Source: Hellea sp.
GTDB taxonomy: Bacteria; Pseudomonadota; Alphaproteobacteria; Caulobacterales; Maricaulaceae
NCBI GenBank assembly: GCA_020629875.1
Contig: JAHDCL010000006.1
Coordinates: forward strand, 1-56,808
DNA: 56,808 nt
Direction: 5' to 3'
The translations under genes and the position numbers were made by a program. Shown here one piece after another: positions 9,197-19,998 of the stretch. The notes beneath the pieces are model-generated. The model was not told the origin of the DNA. It saw only the letters and a program-made list of their open reading frames with translations, and ran no database searches. Numbering within the stretch: position 1 is the first letter of the stretch; every line of letters begins with the position of its first letter.

Positions 9197-12043
9197 ATGT
9201 CTTCTTTAATTCGCAATCTCACTCTTACTGCGGGCGCATTAGCTCTCGCCGCCTGTTCCGAAGCAGCTCTCGACGCACCTCAAATCACTGAAGTTGCGAA
9301 AACAGACTCTGCTCTTGAGCTGAGTTTTGAAAAGTTCACGCTAGATAATGGCCTGGACGTGATATTTCACATCGATCGTTCCGACCCGGTTGTTGCCATT
9401 GATCTCGCGGCACATGTCGGCTCTGGTCGTGAGGTCCCCGGACGGACAGGGTTTGCGCATCTGTTTGAACATCTCCTGTTTTTGGACTCCGAAAACCTCG
9501 GTTATGGCGGCCTGGACGAAATGAATACTCGCATTGGCGGAGATGGCACAAATGGCTTCACGACAAATGACATGACTCAATACTTCCAGGCGGTGCCCAA
9601 AGATGCCTTGGAAAAAATCATATGGGCCGAAGCCGATAAGCTGGGATGGTTTATCAATACGGTATCACAGGATGTCGTTGATAACGAAAAACAAGTCGTG
9701 AAAAATGAGAAACGTCAACGGGTCGACAATCAACCTTATGGACACAATCTTTATATTGTCTCCAAAGCGCTTTATCCTGAAGGGCACCCCTATAACTGGC
9801 AGGTCATAGGATCCCTTGAAGATCTTGATGCTGCTACTCTGCAAGACGTAAAGGACTTTTATCACAAATGGTATGTCCCGAATAATGTCACGGTGACAAT
9901 CTCCGGGGATTTTGACAAGGCAGATGCAAAAGCAATGGTCGAAAAATATTTCGGCGAAATTCCTCGGGGCGAAGATATACCTCCTTATGATGCGAAACCA
10001 GGTTCCTTGGAAGCAAGTCTCAACTTTTATCACGAAGATAATTTTGCCACGGTCCCGCAGCTATCTCTGACATGGCCCGCCGTCGAACAATATCACCCAG
10101 ACGCTTATGCGCTTGATATTCTACTGAGCTATCTAACCGAAGGCAAACGGGCTCCTCTGAATGAGGTAATGATAGATGAGGACAAAGTCACTTCTCAAGT
10201 TTCAGGTTTTAATTATACCAAAGAAATTGCCGGCGAGCTTTATCTTTTCATCTCCCCAAATGAAGGCGAAGATATTGATGGCCTTATTCCTTCTCTCGAA
10301 AAAGGGTTTGCGCGCTTCGAACAAAACGGCATTTCACAAGAAGACTTGGACCGTATAAAGGCCGGTATCGAAGTCGATTTTTACGGCGAAGTTCAAAGCG
10401 CTCTGGGTAAAGCCATTCAGCTTGGCGAGTATAACGTCTACACAGGTGATCCTGGTTTCTACAAAAAGGACATCGCAAATATCCAAGCGGTCAGTACAGA
10501 TGATGTGATGCGCGTTTACAATAAATATGTAAAAGACAAGCCAAGCATAGCCGTTAGTTTCACACCTAAAGGCGAGCTGGACCTTGCCCTAGAGGGCGCA
10601 GTAAAAGCCAATGTTGTTGAAGAAAAGATAATTTCCGGCGAAGGCGCCGCGCCAGATTTTGACCCTGCGGCTCGTGTCTTGACGGAAACAACGTCCTCTT
10701 CGTTTGACAGAACAGTCGAGCCAGAATTTGGCGCCGCCTATACCCTTCCAACAGCTGATATTTGGCGAGACACCTTTGATAATGGCATGCAAGTGTTTGG
10801 CATCCAATCCGATGAAACTCCGCTCATCAACTTTTCACTCCGCTTAGATGCGGGCCGTCAATATGGCTCCGTTGATAAGCCTGCTGTTGCCGCGCTAACG
10901 GCTGACATGCTCGAAAAAGGTACGGCGAATAAAACAACAGCTGAACTAGAAGATGCTATTAAATCTCTTGGCTCTTCTATTTCTGTCTCAAGCGGAGATA
11001 ATGGTACTTTTATTACCGGGACAACATTGAAACGTAATTTCGACAAGACAGTTGGCCTTGTTATGGAGATGCTGAATGAGCCCCGGTGGGACCCAGAAGA
11101 GTTTGCGCTTTTAAAGTCAAAAACGCTCCAAAGCATAACCCAATCCGAAGGAAACCCGAATGCGATTTCAGCGCGCGAAAACGCCAAACTAAACTACCCC
11201 GCGGATAACATTTTTCACTACACAAGCTACGGCCCCAAAGAAAAACTAGAGGTCGTGACTCTCGACGACCTGAAGTCCTTTCACAGTGCGTATTATGGTC
11301 TCAGCGATGCAAAACTACGGATTGTTGGAGATTACGATCCTGAAAACGTGGAAAGTAAGTTTGGTACGGGCTCAGCTATTGCCCAAGACGACATCAGAGT
11401 TACCCCCGGCCCCGCAAAGCCTGTAACCGACTCTAAAGTCTATTTTTATGATGTGCCGGGAGCAAAGCAATCGGTGCTGCGTATTGAGCGCCCATCGCTA
11501 ACGGCAAAAGATAAAGATTACCCTTTGGCAGAAGCCATCAACTTCCCCCTCGGCGGCATCTATACCTCCAAGCTAAACTCAACACTCCGGGTAGAGAAAG
11601 GTTACACTTACGGCATCCGGTCACGCTTTAATGGCGCCGAAGATCGCGGGACATTTAATGTGCGTTCCTCTGTCCGTTCAAACGTCACAAAAGAGTCGAT
11701 AGAGCTGATCCGAGATATTGTTGGGAATTATGGAAAGAACTTCACACAGGAAGAACTCGACATAATGAAAGGCGCTTTATTGAGAAACCAAGCCCTTAAA
11801 AATGAGACTTTGCGCGATAAGCTCAGCATGTTGGGCGAAATTAGTGCCTATGAATATGCTGATGATTACCGTGCACAAAATGCCAAAGCCATCGAAGCTA
11901 TGACATTAGATGATTTTAAAAGTCTCACAGCAAAATATCTTCGCCCAGATGCAATGAATTACCTTGTCGTCGGGGACGCAGAAACACAAGCTGAAGGACT
12001 GAAAGAGCTAGGCTTTGGCAACCCCATAATGCTCAATGAGTAA
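9197..12043 (+). CDS. M16 family zinc metallopeptidase (lipoprotein-like signal)
   Basis: HLFEHLLFL zinc-binding HxxEH motif, duplicated M16 domains, lipobox-like ALAACSE. Confidence 0.93.
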   Translation: MSSLIRNLTLTAGALALAACSEAALDAPQITEVAKTDSALELSFEKFTLDNGLDVIFHIDRSDPVVAIDLAAHVGSGREVPGRTGFAHLFEHLLFLDSENLGYGGLDEMNTRIGGDGTNGFTTNDMTQYFQAVPKDALEKIIWAEADKLGWFINTVSQDVVDNEKQVVKNEKRQRVDNQPYGHNLYIVSKALYPEGHPYNWQVIGSLEDLDAATLQDVKDFYHKWYVPNNVTVTISGDFDKADAKAMVEKYFGEIPRGEDIPPYDAKPGSLEASLNFYHEDNFATVPQLSLTWPAVEQYHPDAYALDILLSYLTEGKRAPLNEVMIDEDKVTSQVSGFNYTKEIAGELYLFISPNEGEDIDGLIPSLEKGFARFEQNGISQEDLDRIKAGIEVDFYGEVQSALGKAIQLGEYNVYTGDPGFYKKDIANIQAVSTDDVMRVYNKYVKDKPSIAVSFTPKGELDLALEGAVKANVVEEKIISGEGAAPDFDPAARVLTETTSSSFDRTVEPEFGAAYTLPTADIWRDTFDNGMQVFGIQSDETPLINFSLRLDAGRQYGSVDKPAVAALTADMLEKGTANKTTAELEDAIKSLGSSISVSSGDNGTFITGTTLKRNFDKTVGLVMEMLNEPRWDPEEFALLKSKTLQSITQSEGNPNAISARENAKLNYPADNIFHYTSYGPKEKLEVVTLDDLKSFHSAYYGLSDAKLRIVGDYDPENVESKFGTGSAIAQDDIRVTPGPAKPVTDSKVYFYDVPGAKQSVLRIERPSLTAKDKDYPLAEAINFPLGGIYTSKLNSTLRVEKGYTYGIRSRFNGAEDRGTFNVRSSVRSNVTKESIELIRDIVGNYGKNFTQEELDIMKGALLRNQALKNETLRDKLSMLGEISAYEYADDYRAQNAKAIEAMTLDDFKSLTAKYLRPDAMNYLVVGDAETQAEGLKELGFGNPIMLNE

Positions 12044-12055
12044 AGGGTGCCCACT

Positions 12056-13471
12056 CTAGGACGCGCGTCTTTCAACATACGGGATCGGTACACGGTGGGC
12101 CGAGGACGCGCCTTCGGTGGGAACAGCCCGCCTGTCGACACGTAAGGGCAGTTTGAAATAAAAGGTCGTGCCGTGTCCTTCTTGACTAACGACACTCATA
12201 GTCCCGCCCATGGCGATCACAAAATCCCGTGAGATAGTTAGGCCCAATCCCGTACCTTGAACGTCACGTGCAATTCGGGTGTCAACTTGTTCAAAGCGGT
12301 TGAAAACGCGCCCTAGGTTTTCCTCGGCAATGCCGATCCCCGTGTCCCGTACATATATGCCCAAATTAACCCGACCATCCTCTAAAAACTCACCGTCGAC
12401 ATAAATCATAACGGAACCCTTCTGAGTGAACTTCACCGCATTTCCGATAAGATTATTCACCACTTGTCGCAGGCGACCCTCATCCCCCACAAATCGGTGG
12501 GGAACATTCGGTTTATAATCTAAACCAATATACAGGTTTTTCTTATGCGCGGCGGGTTGGTGTAACGCGACCAGACCTCCTAGCATGTTCATGAGGTCAA
12601 AGGGGTGTTCTTGGAGTATCATTCTCCCTGCGTCGAGTTTTGAGAGGTCCAAGACATCATTAATAATCGCTACAAGATTTTGACTCGATTGATTGACAAT
12701 CTCGGCATACTGCCTTTGTTGCGGCGTCAGCTCAGTCTTTAAAAGGAGGCCACTCATGCCAATAACCCCGTTTAACGGGGTCCGTAACTCGTGGCTCATA
12801 TTAGCTAAAAATTGCGACTTGGAATTATCCGCCGATTCCGCGCGCTTGATATTTCCTTCTAAAACCCCAAAGAGTTTATGCATATTTAGGCTGAAAAACG
12901 CAGCAATGGTCGAAACAAGAATAAAGGCAAGAGACGCTTGCATTGCGCGTTGAAAGTTTCGAGTTGCCAAAAATTCTTTATCAACGACCTCGGGCACAAA
13001 TGCGATATAGGAAACAAAATAAAGTAACCACACGACCGTAACCGCCACAAGCGTATACCCCATCACCATGCGCCAACCACTGATAAAGCCATTCATAACT
13101 GCGCCCGCTAAAACAAGCGGCAGCAGCGCCGAGTTAATACCAGTGTTTTGGTCGAAAGAAGAAGCAAGGACACCTAGCAACAAAATTGCAGAGTAGAATA
13201 ACGCGAATCCCGTAAAATTTTTTGTGTAGCGCAAGGAGCTGATGACGCAGAAAACCAAAACACAGCTCGATGCCGAAATAAGGTGATCAGCTGTCCACTC
13301 TTTATAGACCAGGGACATCTGGATCTGATTGATTATTTGCGCCGCGATGAAAGACCAACCAATGAGGTAAACACCACGCGCGCGCATGTAATCCGCCGCG
13401 CTTGAAAGCTGCTCAAAGCGAAGGTGGCGCTCATAAGATTTAATAGCGTTCTTAAAATTCACTGGACCCAT
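12056..13471 (-). CDS. Membrane sensor histidine kinase
   Basis: Multiple TM segments; H-box [21 protein letters not shown]; ATPase [32 protein letters not shown]. Confidence 0.93.
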   Translation of the reverse strand: MGPVNFKNAIKSYERHLRFEQLSSAADYMRARGVYLIGWSFIAAQIINQIQMSLVYKEWTADHLISASSCVLVFCVISSLRYTKNFTGFALFYSAILLLGVLASSFDQNTGINSALLPLVLAGAVMNGFISGWRMVMGYTLVAVTVVWLLYFVSYIAFVPEVVDKEFLATRNFQRAMQASLAFILVSTIAAFFSLNMHKLFGVLEGNIKRAESADNSKSQFLANMSHELRTPLNGVIGMSGLLLKTELTPQQRQYAEIVNQSSQNLVAIINDVLDLSKLDAGRMILQEHPFDLMNMLGGLVALHQPAAHKKNLYIGLDYKPNVPHRFVGDEGRLRQVVNNLIGNAVKFTQKGSVMIYVDGEFLEDGRVNLGIYVRDTGIGIAEENLGRVFNRFEQVDTRIARDVQGTGLGLTISRDFVIAMGGTMSVVSQEGHGTTFYFKLPLRVDRRAVPTEGASSAHRVPIPYVERRAS

Positions 13472-13605
13472 AATCCGCTCAAACTACGGGATTGTTCTCA
13501 GAAAAATGGAAATATTTGATTAAGTGCTAATTCAACGGTGCTGCTAGTCTTGTCATAGCACCCATATGCATATAGTTGCATATAAAACTTTGGGAAAACT
13601 ACGGC

Positions 13606-15036
13606 GTGACTAACAAAATTTCAGCAGACTACCTTATAATTGGCAGCGGGGCGATGGGCATGGCCTTTGCCGATACACTGCTGACGGAGTCAGATGCCAC
13701 CATCATAATCGTTGACAGATTCGCAAAACCAGGGGGACATTGGAACGTCGCCTATCCCTTTGTCACCTTACACCAACCTTCCAATTTTTATGGTGTGAGC
13801 TCACGCGAGCTTAGTCAGGGCCTGAAAGATAAAGTCGGCACGAATAAAGGCCTTGGGGGTCTAGCCTCCGGTCAAAATGTGCTTAGTTATTATGATGATG
13901 TGATGCGCCATCAATTCCTGCCGTCCGGCCGTGTCGAGTATTTTCCGATGTGCGATTACAAAGGCAATGGTACCTTTGAAAACAAACTAAGCGGCGAAGT
14001 CTATAAAGTCACTTATAAGAAGCTCGTCGACTGCACTTATCTTAAAACCAATGTCCCCTCGACCCATAAACCTAATTTTGAGGTTGCAGATGATGTAAAC
14101 TTTATGCCGCTTAATAACCTACCCAAGCTCAAGGAAGCTGCTGATTCCTATAACGTTATTGGTGGCGGCAAGACAGGTATTGATGCTCTTCTCTGGTTGC
14201 TTGAGATGGGTGTTCATCCGGATAAAATTCAGTGGGTCGTCTCACGTGATGCCTGGCTTCTCGACAGGAAGAACACCCAGCCAACATCCGAATTTTTCAA
14301 CTCCACAATGGGCGCGCAAGCGGCGCAATTTGAATCTATTGCGAATGCGGACTCCATTGAGGATATGTTTAATAAGCTTGAGGAGTCGGGGTATTTTGTT
14401 CGCATCGATAAAAATACTCGTCCCGAAATGTTCCACGGAGCCACCATTAGTCAGGCTGAACTTAGCGCCTTGCGCCAGTTAAAGAATATTGTGCGCCTTG
14501 GCCACGTCACAAAAATCGAACCGAACCTCATCACGCTCAAACAAGGCACAGTCCCCACCACGCCGGGCACTGTGCATATTGATTGCTCGGCCAGTGCCTT
14601 GAAAGACGACTTGCCGCCAACGCTCATATTTGAGGGAGATGTCATCACCCCGCAAATGGTGCGCTCCTATCAACCGATCTTCAGCGCCAGCCTTATTGCG
14701 CATATCGAAGCCACCTTCCCAGATGACAATGCAGCCAAGAATGATGTTTGCGGCGTTGTTCCGCTTCCGAATGCCGATATTGATTATATGAAAATGACAG
14801 CGGCATTCATGATGAACCAATATAAATGGAGCCAAAATCCTGAGATACGAGATTGGCTTCTCACTAACCGATTGGACGGGTTTTCAAAAATGGTTTCCGA
14901 AGTTGACCCAGAAGATACGGAAAAGCGCGATATCCTGAAACGCCTGCGCAGCAACGCCATGCCTGCGGCGATGAAGCTGCAGCAATTTATTGCCGAAGTA
15001 GAGGGCCCAGAGAAAAAGCAGGTTAGCCCATCATAG
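13606..15036 (+). CDS. FAD/NAD(P)-binding oxidoreductase of unknown substrate
   Basis: DYLIIGSGAMGMAFADTLLTESDATIIIVDRFAKPGGHWN; ORF starts at 13576, GTG at 13606 more plausible. Confidence 0.8.
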   Translation: MTNKISADYLIIGSGAMGMAFADTLLTESDATIIIVDRFAKPGGHWNVAYPFVTLHQPSNFYGVSSRELSQGLKDKVGTNKGLGGLASGQNVLSYYDDVMRHQFLPSGRVEYFPMCDYKGNGTFENKLSGEVYKVTYKKLVDCTYLKTNVPSTHKPNFEVADDVNFMPLNNLPKLKEAADSYNVIGGGKTGIDALLWLLEMGVHPDKIQWVVSRDAWLLDRKNTQPTSEFFNSTMGAQAAQFESIANADSIEDMFNKLEESGYFVRIDKNTRPEMFHGATISQAELSALRQLKNIVRLGHVTKIEPNLITLKQGTVPTTPGTVHIDCSASALKDDLPPTLIFEGDVITPQMVRSYQPIFSASLIAHIEATFPDDNAAKNDVCGVVPLPNADIDYMKMTAAFMMNQYKWSQNPEIRDWLLTNRLDGFSKMVSEVDPEDTEKRDILKRLRSNAMPAAMKLQQFIAEVEGPEKKQVSPS

Positions 15037-15724
15037 ATTTCACCGCTGCGGCATGTTCCTCTAGCGCCAGAGCGCCTTGGGGGGTTAATCCGTAAATGCC
15101 GCGATCAATCTTCTCAAACCAGCCATAATGATTTGCCGCCATTAGGTTTGTCGCTTTTTCAAACCCCGCCATTTTGGCGACGTAGGAACCTTTACACGCC
15201 CCCTCATCATGCAAGACTTTAGCACAGCGCAGAGCCCCTTGGCGGTAGGACGTCATCTGGCCGACACTCGTCATTCCTCCTTCATTCGGATCGCCATGTC
15301 GGCTTTCGAATTCTGAGAGAAGCTTGAGTTTTCGCTTCTTAATTTTGCGCGGTACAAATGGCGCGGGCTCACAATGCACAACAACTTTATTCTCAGGAAA
15401 CTTAACCGTGATAAGACCAATACCAAGGCGGCGGCAAAGCATCTTATTCCGCCGAATAGCTACTAAGGCTGCCTTCCCTGACTTGCGCGGTACAGCAATA
15501 TACACCTGATCTGACATAGATTGGCGATTAATGGCCTGATGAAAGAGCGAGAGCGTGAACCCGGTCTTGAGCTCCACAATAACCGGCTCGCACCCTTCCG
15601 GTGCTCCTCGGGGAACAGCCACCAAGTCTGCTGCGCCCACTTCGCCCTTAACGTCATAACCCAGCGCCGTGAAATAGGTTTTCACGGGGGCATAGAGCTG
15701 GGTTTCTTTTATTGCGGCGGAGAT
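15023..15724 (-). CDS. DUF2161 / PD-(D/E)XK-like protein (start uncertain: ATC at 15722-15724 proposed, GTG at 15685 is the ORF-track start)
   Basis: LGYDVKGEVGAADLVAVPRG...PVIVELKTGFTLSLFHQAINRQ (VELK nuclease-like motif). In-frame upstream codons read ISAAIKETQLYAPVKTYF. Confidence 0.75.
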   Translation of the reverse strand: MSAAIKETQLYAPVKTYFTALGYDVKGEVGAADLVAVPRGAPEGCEPVIVELKTGFTLSLFHQAINRQSMSDQVYIAVPRKSGKAALVAIRRNKMLCRRLGIGLITVKFPENKVVVHCEPAPFVPRKIKKRKLKLLSEFESRHGDPNEGGMTSVGQMTSYRQGALRCAKVLHDEGACKGSYVAKMAGFEKATNLMAANHYGWFEKIDRGIYGLTPQGALALEEHAAAVKSMMG

Positions 15725-15770
15725 GGAAGACCCTCACTCGAATTTTAAATACAAGCTTACTTTACCCATT

Positions 15771-15794
15771 AAAAAAGCCGCCTCAAGAGGCGGC
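15771..15794 (-). terminator. Intrinsic terminator of rpoD
   Basis: Reverse strand GCCGCCTC-TT-GAGGCGGC followed by TTTTTT, just after the rpoD stop. Confidence 0.9.
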
Positions 15795-15801
15795 CTTCCA
15801 A

Positions 15802-17919
15802 TTATTGATCCAAGAAGCTCCGCAGCTTCCGGCTTCGGCTAGGATGCTTGAGCTTGCGCAGCGCTTTCGCTTCAATCTGGCGGATACGTTCGCGGGTCAC
15901 GCTGAACTGCTGACCAACCTCTTCGAGGGTGTGGTCCGTGTTCATACCGATACCAAAACGCATACGCAGGACGCGTTCCTCGCGCGGCGTGAGCGACGCC
16001 AGCACACGCGTTGTTGTTTCGCGCAGGTTAGATTGAATAGCCGCATCAATTGGCAGGATAGCGTTATTGTCTTCGATAAAGTCACCGAGCTGGCTATCTT
16101 CCTCATCACCAATGGGCGTTTCAAGAGAGATTGGCTCTTTGGCAATTTTCATAACCTTACGCACTTTTTCAAGCGGCATGGACAGCTTAGCCGCCAATTC
16201 TTCCGGTGTCGGCTCACGGCCAATTTCGTGAAGGATTTGACGTGATGTGCGAACAATCTTGTTAATTGTCTCAATCATATGGACCGGAATACGGATGGTT
16301 CTCGCTTGGTCGGCAATAGAGCGCGTAATGGCCTGACGAATCCACCAAGTTGCATAGGTCGAGAATTTATAACCACGGCGATATTCGAATTTATCAACCG
16401 CTTTCATCAGCCCGATATTACCCTCTTGAATAAGGTCGAGGAATTGGAGGCCACGATTTGTATATTTTTTGGCGATTGAAATGACGAGGCGCAAGTTCGC
16501 TTCGACCATTTCCTTTTTGGCTTGGCGGGCTTCGCGCTCACCTTTTTGTACCGTTTGTACAATCCGGCGGAACTCATCGACAGGGACGCCCGTTTCCTGA
16601 GCCAGCTCACCAATTTCAGTACGGATTTTTTCAATAGAGATTTTCTCGCGCTTGGCGAAACGGTCCCACGCCTCTGACGTACTTGCCATCTCTTCGAGCC
16701 AATTGGGGTTTAGTTCAGACCCTAAATAGCTGTGCAAGAATTCTACGCGCGGGACGCCATTACCATCCGCTAGACGCATGAGGCGGCCTTCAAGACTGAT
16801 GAAGCGCTTATTAATCGCATAAAGCTGGTCAATCAACGCGTCGATACGCGCATTGTTCAGGTGAAGCGCTTTGATCTCTTCGATGATTTCCGTTTGAATT
16901 TGATCATATTCTTCAGCCTGAGGCTTGCGGAGCTTCTTACCTGAGAGGCGCGCACGAATAAGCATCTGCTGAAGTTTTTGGAAACGCCCGAAATCTTGCG
17001 AAATCCGGTCAAGCTTGGCCATGATGTCTTCACGGAGTGCCGCTTCCATATTGGCCATGGAGAGGTTTGTTTTATCTTCTTCTTCATCCTCATCGTCATC
17101 GATGGGCTTTTCGCCCTCTTTATAATCACGGTTGATTTCAATTTTGGTTTTACCATTATCGAATTTCTGCGCGAGGTCTTCTTCCGTCGCCTCAAGCTCA
17201 CCCTTTTCGATTTTCTCGCGGCGAACAGCAGCTTGAGAACGGTCTTCTTGGATGTTACCGATCGCCCGATTATAAGTCGTATCCAGGTCGATAATATCGC
17301 GAAGCAAAATGCGACCTTCTTCCAGTTCTTCGCGCCAGACCATAATCGCTTCAAAGGTCAGAGCAGACTCACAAAGACCCTTAATCATTGTATCTCGGCC
17401 GGCCTCGATACGTTTAGCGATGGCGATCTCACCCTCGCGAGAGAGCAGTTCAACAACGCCCATTTCGCGCAAATACATCCGAACAGGGTCGTCTGTACGG
17501 TCGAGCTCGTCTTTAGAGTTTCCGCCTTTGACCGCCGTAGTTTCTTTACGGGCAAGGGTTTTAGATCCGAGTGTCTCTTCCTCAACTTCATCAATAACGG
17601 AAATCCCGAGATCAGAAAGTTGTTGCAATGCCACCTCGATATCTTCCGCTGAGATACCTTCGATTTTAATGTGCTTACCAAGCTCTTCGGTTGTTAAAAG
17701 ACCTGACTTACGGGCAACCGCGACCATACGCTTGGTCTCGATATGTGTCATGTCCAGTTTGTGCGTTAAAACCCGCGGTTTAGCAGCTTCGGCTTCTTGG
17801 ATCGCCAGCGCACGTTCGGCTTCGGCGAGTTCTTCGGCTTTTTGCTTGGCAGTTTTGCGTTTGACAGGTTTCTTAGCGGCTGTCTTTGTCGCAGTCGTCT
17901 TAGTGGCGGCTTTTGCCAT
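15802..17919 (-). CDS. rpoD: RNA polymerase sigma-70 factor RpoD
   Basis: [74 protein letters not shown]. Confidence 0.98.
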   Translation of the reverse strand: MAKAATKTTATKTAAKKPVKRKTAKQKAEELAEAERALAIQEAEAAKPRVLTHKLDMTHIETKRMVAVARKSGLLTTEELGKHIKIEGISAEDIEVALQQLSDLGISVIDEVEEETLGSKTLARKETTAVKGGNSKDELDRTDDPVRMYLREMGVVELLSREGEIAIAKRIEAGRDTMIKGLCESALTFEAIMVWREELEEGRILLRDIIDLDTTYNRAIGNIQEDRSQAAVRREKIEKGELEATEEDLAQKFDNGKTKIEINRDYKEGEKPIDDDEDEEEDKTNLSMANMEAALREDIMAKLDRISQDFGRFQKLQQMLIRARLSGKKLRKPQAEEYDQIQTEIIEEIKALHLNNARIDALIDQLYAINKRFISLEGRLMRLADGNGVPRVEFLHSYLGSELNPNWLEEMASTSEAWDRFAKREKISIEKIRTEIGELAQETGVPVDEFRRIVQTVQKGEREARQAKKEMVEANLRLVISIAKKYTNRGLQFLDLIQEGNIGLMKAVDKFEYRRGYKFSTYATWWIRQAITRSIADQARTIRIPVHMIETINKIVRTSRQILHEIGREPTPEELAAKLSMPLEKVRKVMKIAKEPISLETPIGDEEDSQLGDFIEDNNAILPIDAAIQSNLRETTTRVLASLTPREERVLRMRFGIGMNTDHTLEEVGQQFSVTRERIRQIEAKALRKLKHPSRSRKLRSFLDQ

Positions 17920-18035
17920 ATGTATTACTCCGGCTAAAGGGCAGAGTTAAACCCAACCCTTTAAAAATACGTTTAGCCCGCCGCTCTTGCACAAAACTCC
18001 CATGGGAATTTCGCACAGGCCCGGAAGGCGTAATT

Positions 18036-19859
18036 CTACTCTCGGTCCCCGCGTGAGGCCCGCATGCGGCGCTTTAAAGCGTCGCTATTGTCAGTACGGA
18101 TGGCATCCGCCATCAAAGATCTGGTCTCATCGCCGCCGTCGCTAGCCTGGTCTTGCCCGGTCAGGGCGTCGGCCTCATTCATCCAGAGTGCCGTGCGTGT
18201 ATCCAGTTCTGCGTCCGTGCCGCCCATAGCCGCCCTGATCAACAGACGGTCACGCGCAAATTCACGATGAAGTGTTTCCAACCCTTCGGAGGCTATATGG
18301 GTATTTAAGGCGGACTTTTCAACTACTTTTGTGACTCGCCAGTAAGAGAGAAGCGCTCGCTGCATTTGCGCAGCCTGGGCAGACCGAAACTGCAATTCAA
18401 AAAGAGCCTCATCAACGCGCTCCAATAATTCTGGCCATTCCAATATAGCACCAATCAATCGCTTTTCTCGCGCCGCTTCAATAGCTCCAGACTGCATCGT
18501 TGCCTTTAAGGCAGGCGAGGCCTTTCGATTGGACGTTTTTGCCCCCCAAGATCCCCCGCCATATTCTTTCTTTTGCCGGCCAAATTCAGCGTCGAAACGA
18601 TCCAACAAGACGGTTTGATATTGTGCGCGTACATCATCGTGCTGAATTTCCTTAAGCGCTGCAAAGAGTCGGGACTTCAAACCAGCCTTCGCTTCGGGTG
18701 AGTCCAAAGGTTCGGCCTGAAACTCGCGCTCCCAGACCATATCAACGAGCGGCAGAGCGCGATTGAGAACCTCTTCCATCGCTCCGCGTCCCTTAGCCCT
18801 AATAAGATCATCGGGATCTTGACCATCTGGCAGCATCGCAAAACGCAGTGTTTGCCCCGGGCGAATGAGCGGCAGAGCCCGCTCAACGGAACGGAAGGCC
18901 GCGCGTAGCCCCGCTTTATCCCCATCAAAACAAAGAATGGGTTCAGGTCCCGCGCGCCACAAAAGCGCAAGTTGCTCTTCGGTAAGCGCGGTCCCCATCG
19001 GCGCAACGGCGTGCTCAAACCCCGCGCGTGAGAGCGCAATGACGTCCATATAGCCCTCGGCCACGATCATGCCGCGAGCGCCGTTTTGCGGATTCGAGAT
19101 GGCCCGTCTTGCACGATGGTAATTGTACAGCAGCTGCCCTTTTTGGAAAATCGAAGTCTCAGGCGAATTTAGATATTTAGCTTTTGCCTCCTTATCCATC
19201 GCCCGACCGCCAAATGCGACCAAACGCCCGCGGCTATCATGGATAGGAAACATAATGCGATCACGAAAACGGTCCCAAGGCTCCCGCCCCTTATCTTCGG
19301 GCTCAATAACGAGACCGGCCTCTATGAGCATTTTGGCCGAAGCCCCTTGTTGCATCAGTTCTTCTTTGAGGGCGGAAAAATGATTAGGCGCGTAACCCAT
19401 GCCAAAATTCGCAGCAGCCGTTTTCGTTAAGCCGCGTCCTTTTAGGTAATCCCGAGCCGCCCCGCCGACATCTCGATAAAGGGATTTTTCAAAAAAAATC
19501 TGCGCCTGCTCCATCCAGCTAATTGTTTTCTTATTCCGTGCGGCCCGTTCTTCAGCGCGTGGATCGGCCTTGGGCATTTCCACCCCTGCCATTTCGGCCA
19601 AACGCTCGACAGCCTCGGGAAATGACAACCCTTCGACTTCCATAAAAAATGAAATCGCATCTCCATGCTTTCCGCTAGAAAAACAATGATAGAAACCCTT
19701 TTCGTCATTTACAAAAAAGCTCGGCGTTTTTTCATTTGTAAAAGGCGAAAGCCCAGCAAACTCGCGGCCCTGACGCTTTAATTTCACATGGCGACCTACC
19801 ACATCCGAAACTCGGACGCGCGATTTAATCTCCTCCATGAAATTTTCACCAAAGCGCAT
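18036..19859 (-). CDS. dnaG: DNA primase
   Basis: SFFVNDEKGFYHCFSSGKHGDAISF, EGYMDVIALSRAG, LCFDGDKAGLRA. Confidence 0.97.
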   Translation of the reverse strand: MRFGENFMEEIKSRVRVSDVVGRHVKLKRQGREFAGLSPFTNEKTPSFFVNDEKGFYHCFSSGKHGDAISFFMEVEGLSFPEAVERLAEMAGVEMPKADPRAEERAARNKKTISWMEQAQIFFEKSLYRDVGGAARDYLKGRGLTKTAAANFGMGYAPNHFSALKEELMQQGASAKMLIEAGLVIEPEDKGREPWDRFRDRIMFPIHDSRGRLVAFGGRAMDKEAKAKYLNSPETSIFQKGQLLYNYHRARRAISNPQNGARGMIVAEGYMDVIALSRAGFEHAVAPMGTALTEEQLALLWRAGPEPILCFDGDKAGLRAAFRSVERALPLIRPGQTLRFAMLPDGQDPDDLIRAKGRGAMEEVLNRALPLVDMVWEREFQAEPLDSPEAKAGLKSRLFAALKEIQHDDVRAQYQTVLLDRFDAEFGRQKKEYGGGSWGAKTSNRKASPALKATMQSGAIEAAREKRLIGAILEWPELLERVDEALFELQFRSAQAAQMQRALLSYWRVTKVVEKSALNTHIASEGLETLHREFARDRLLIRAAMGGTDAELDTRTALWMNEADALTGQDQASDGGDETRSLMADAIRTDNSDALKRRMRASRGDRE

Positions 19860-19917
19860 GAGGACTATTTAGAGGCAAAGGGCGCAATTAGCGAGTCACC
19901 CTGTGGATAAAGACACT

Positions 19918-19945
19918 CTTGAACATGCGGAATAAATTCCTATTT
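19918..19945 (+). promoter_or_regulatory. Sigma-32 (RpoH)-type heat-shock promoter upstream of clpB
   Basis: CTTG (19918-19921), 17-nt spacer, CCTATTT (19939-19945); matches the alphaproteobacterial RpoH consensus CTTG-N17-CYTATNT. Confidence 0.75.
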
Positions 19946-19998
19946 GAATTTTTGACCTTGAGCAAATTTATGCTCTGAAAATTTTTTAGGAGAATATC

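Noticed and set aside
16978-17950. Large plus-strand ORFs (224 and 213 aa) across rpoD
   Set aside because: Antisense shadows of rpoD; Ser/Arg- and Phe-rich low-complexity composition typical of complementary frames
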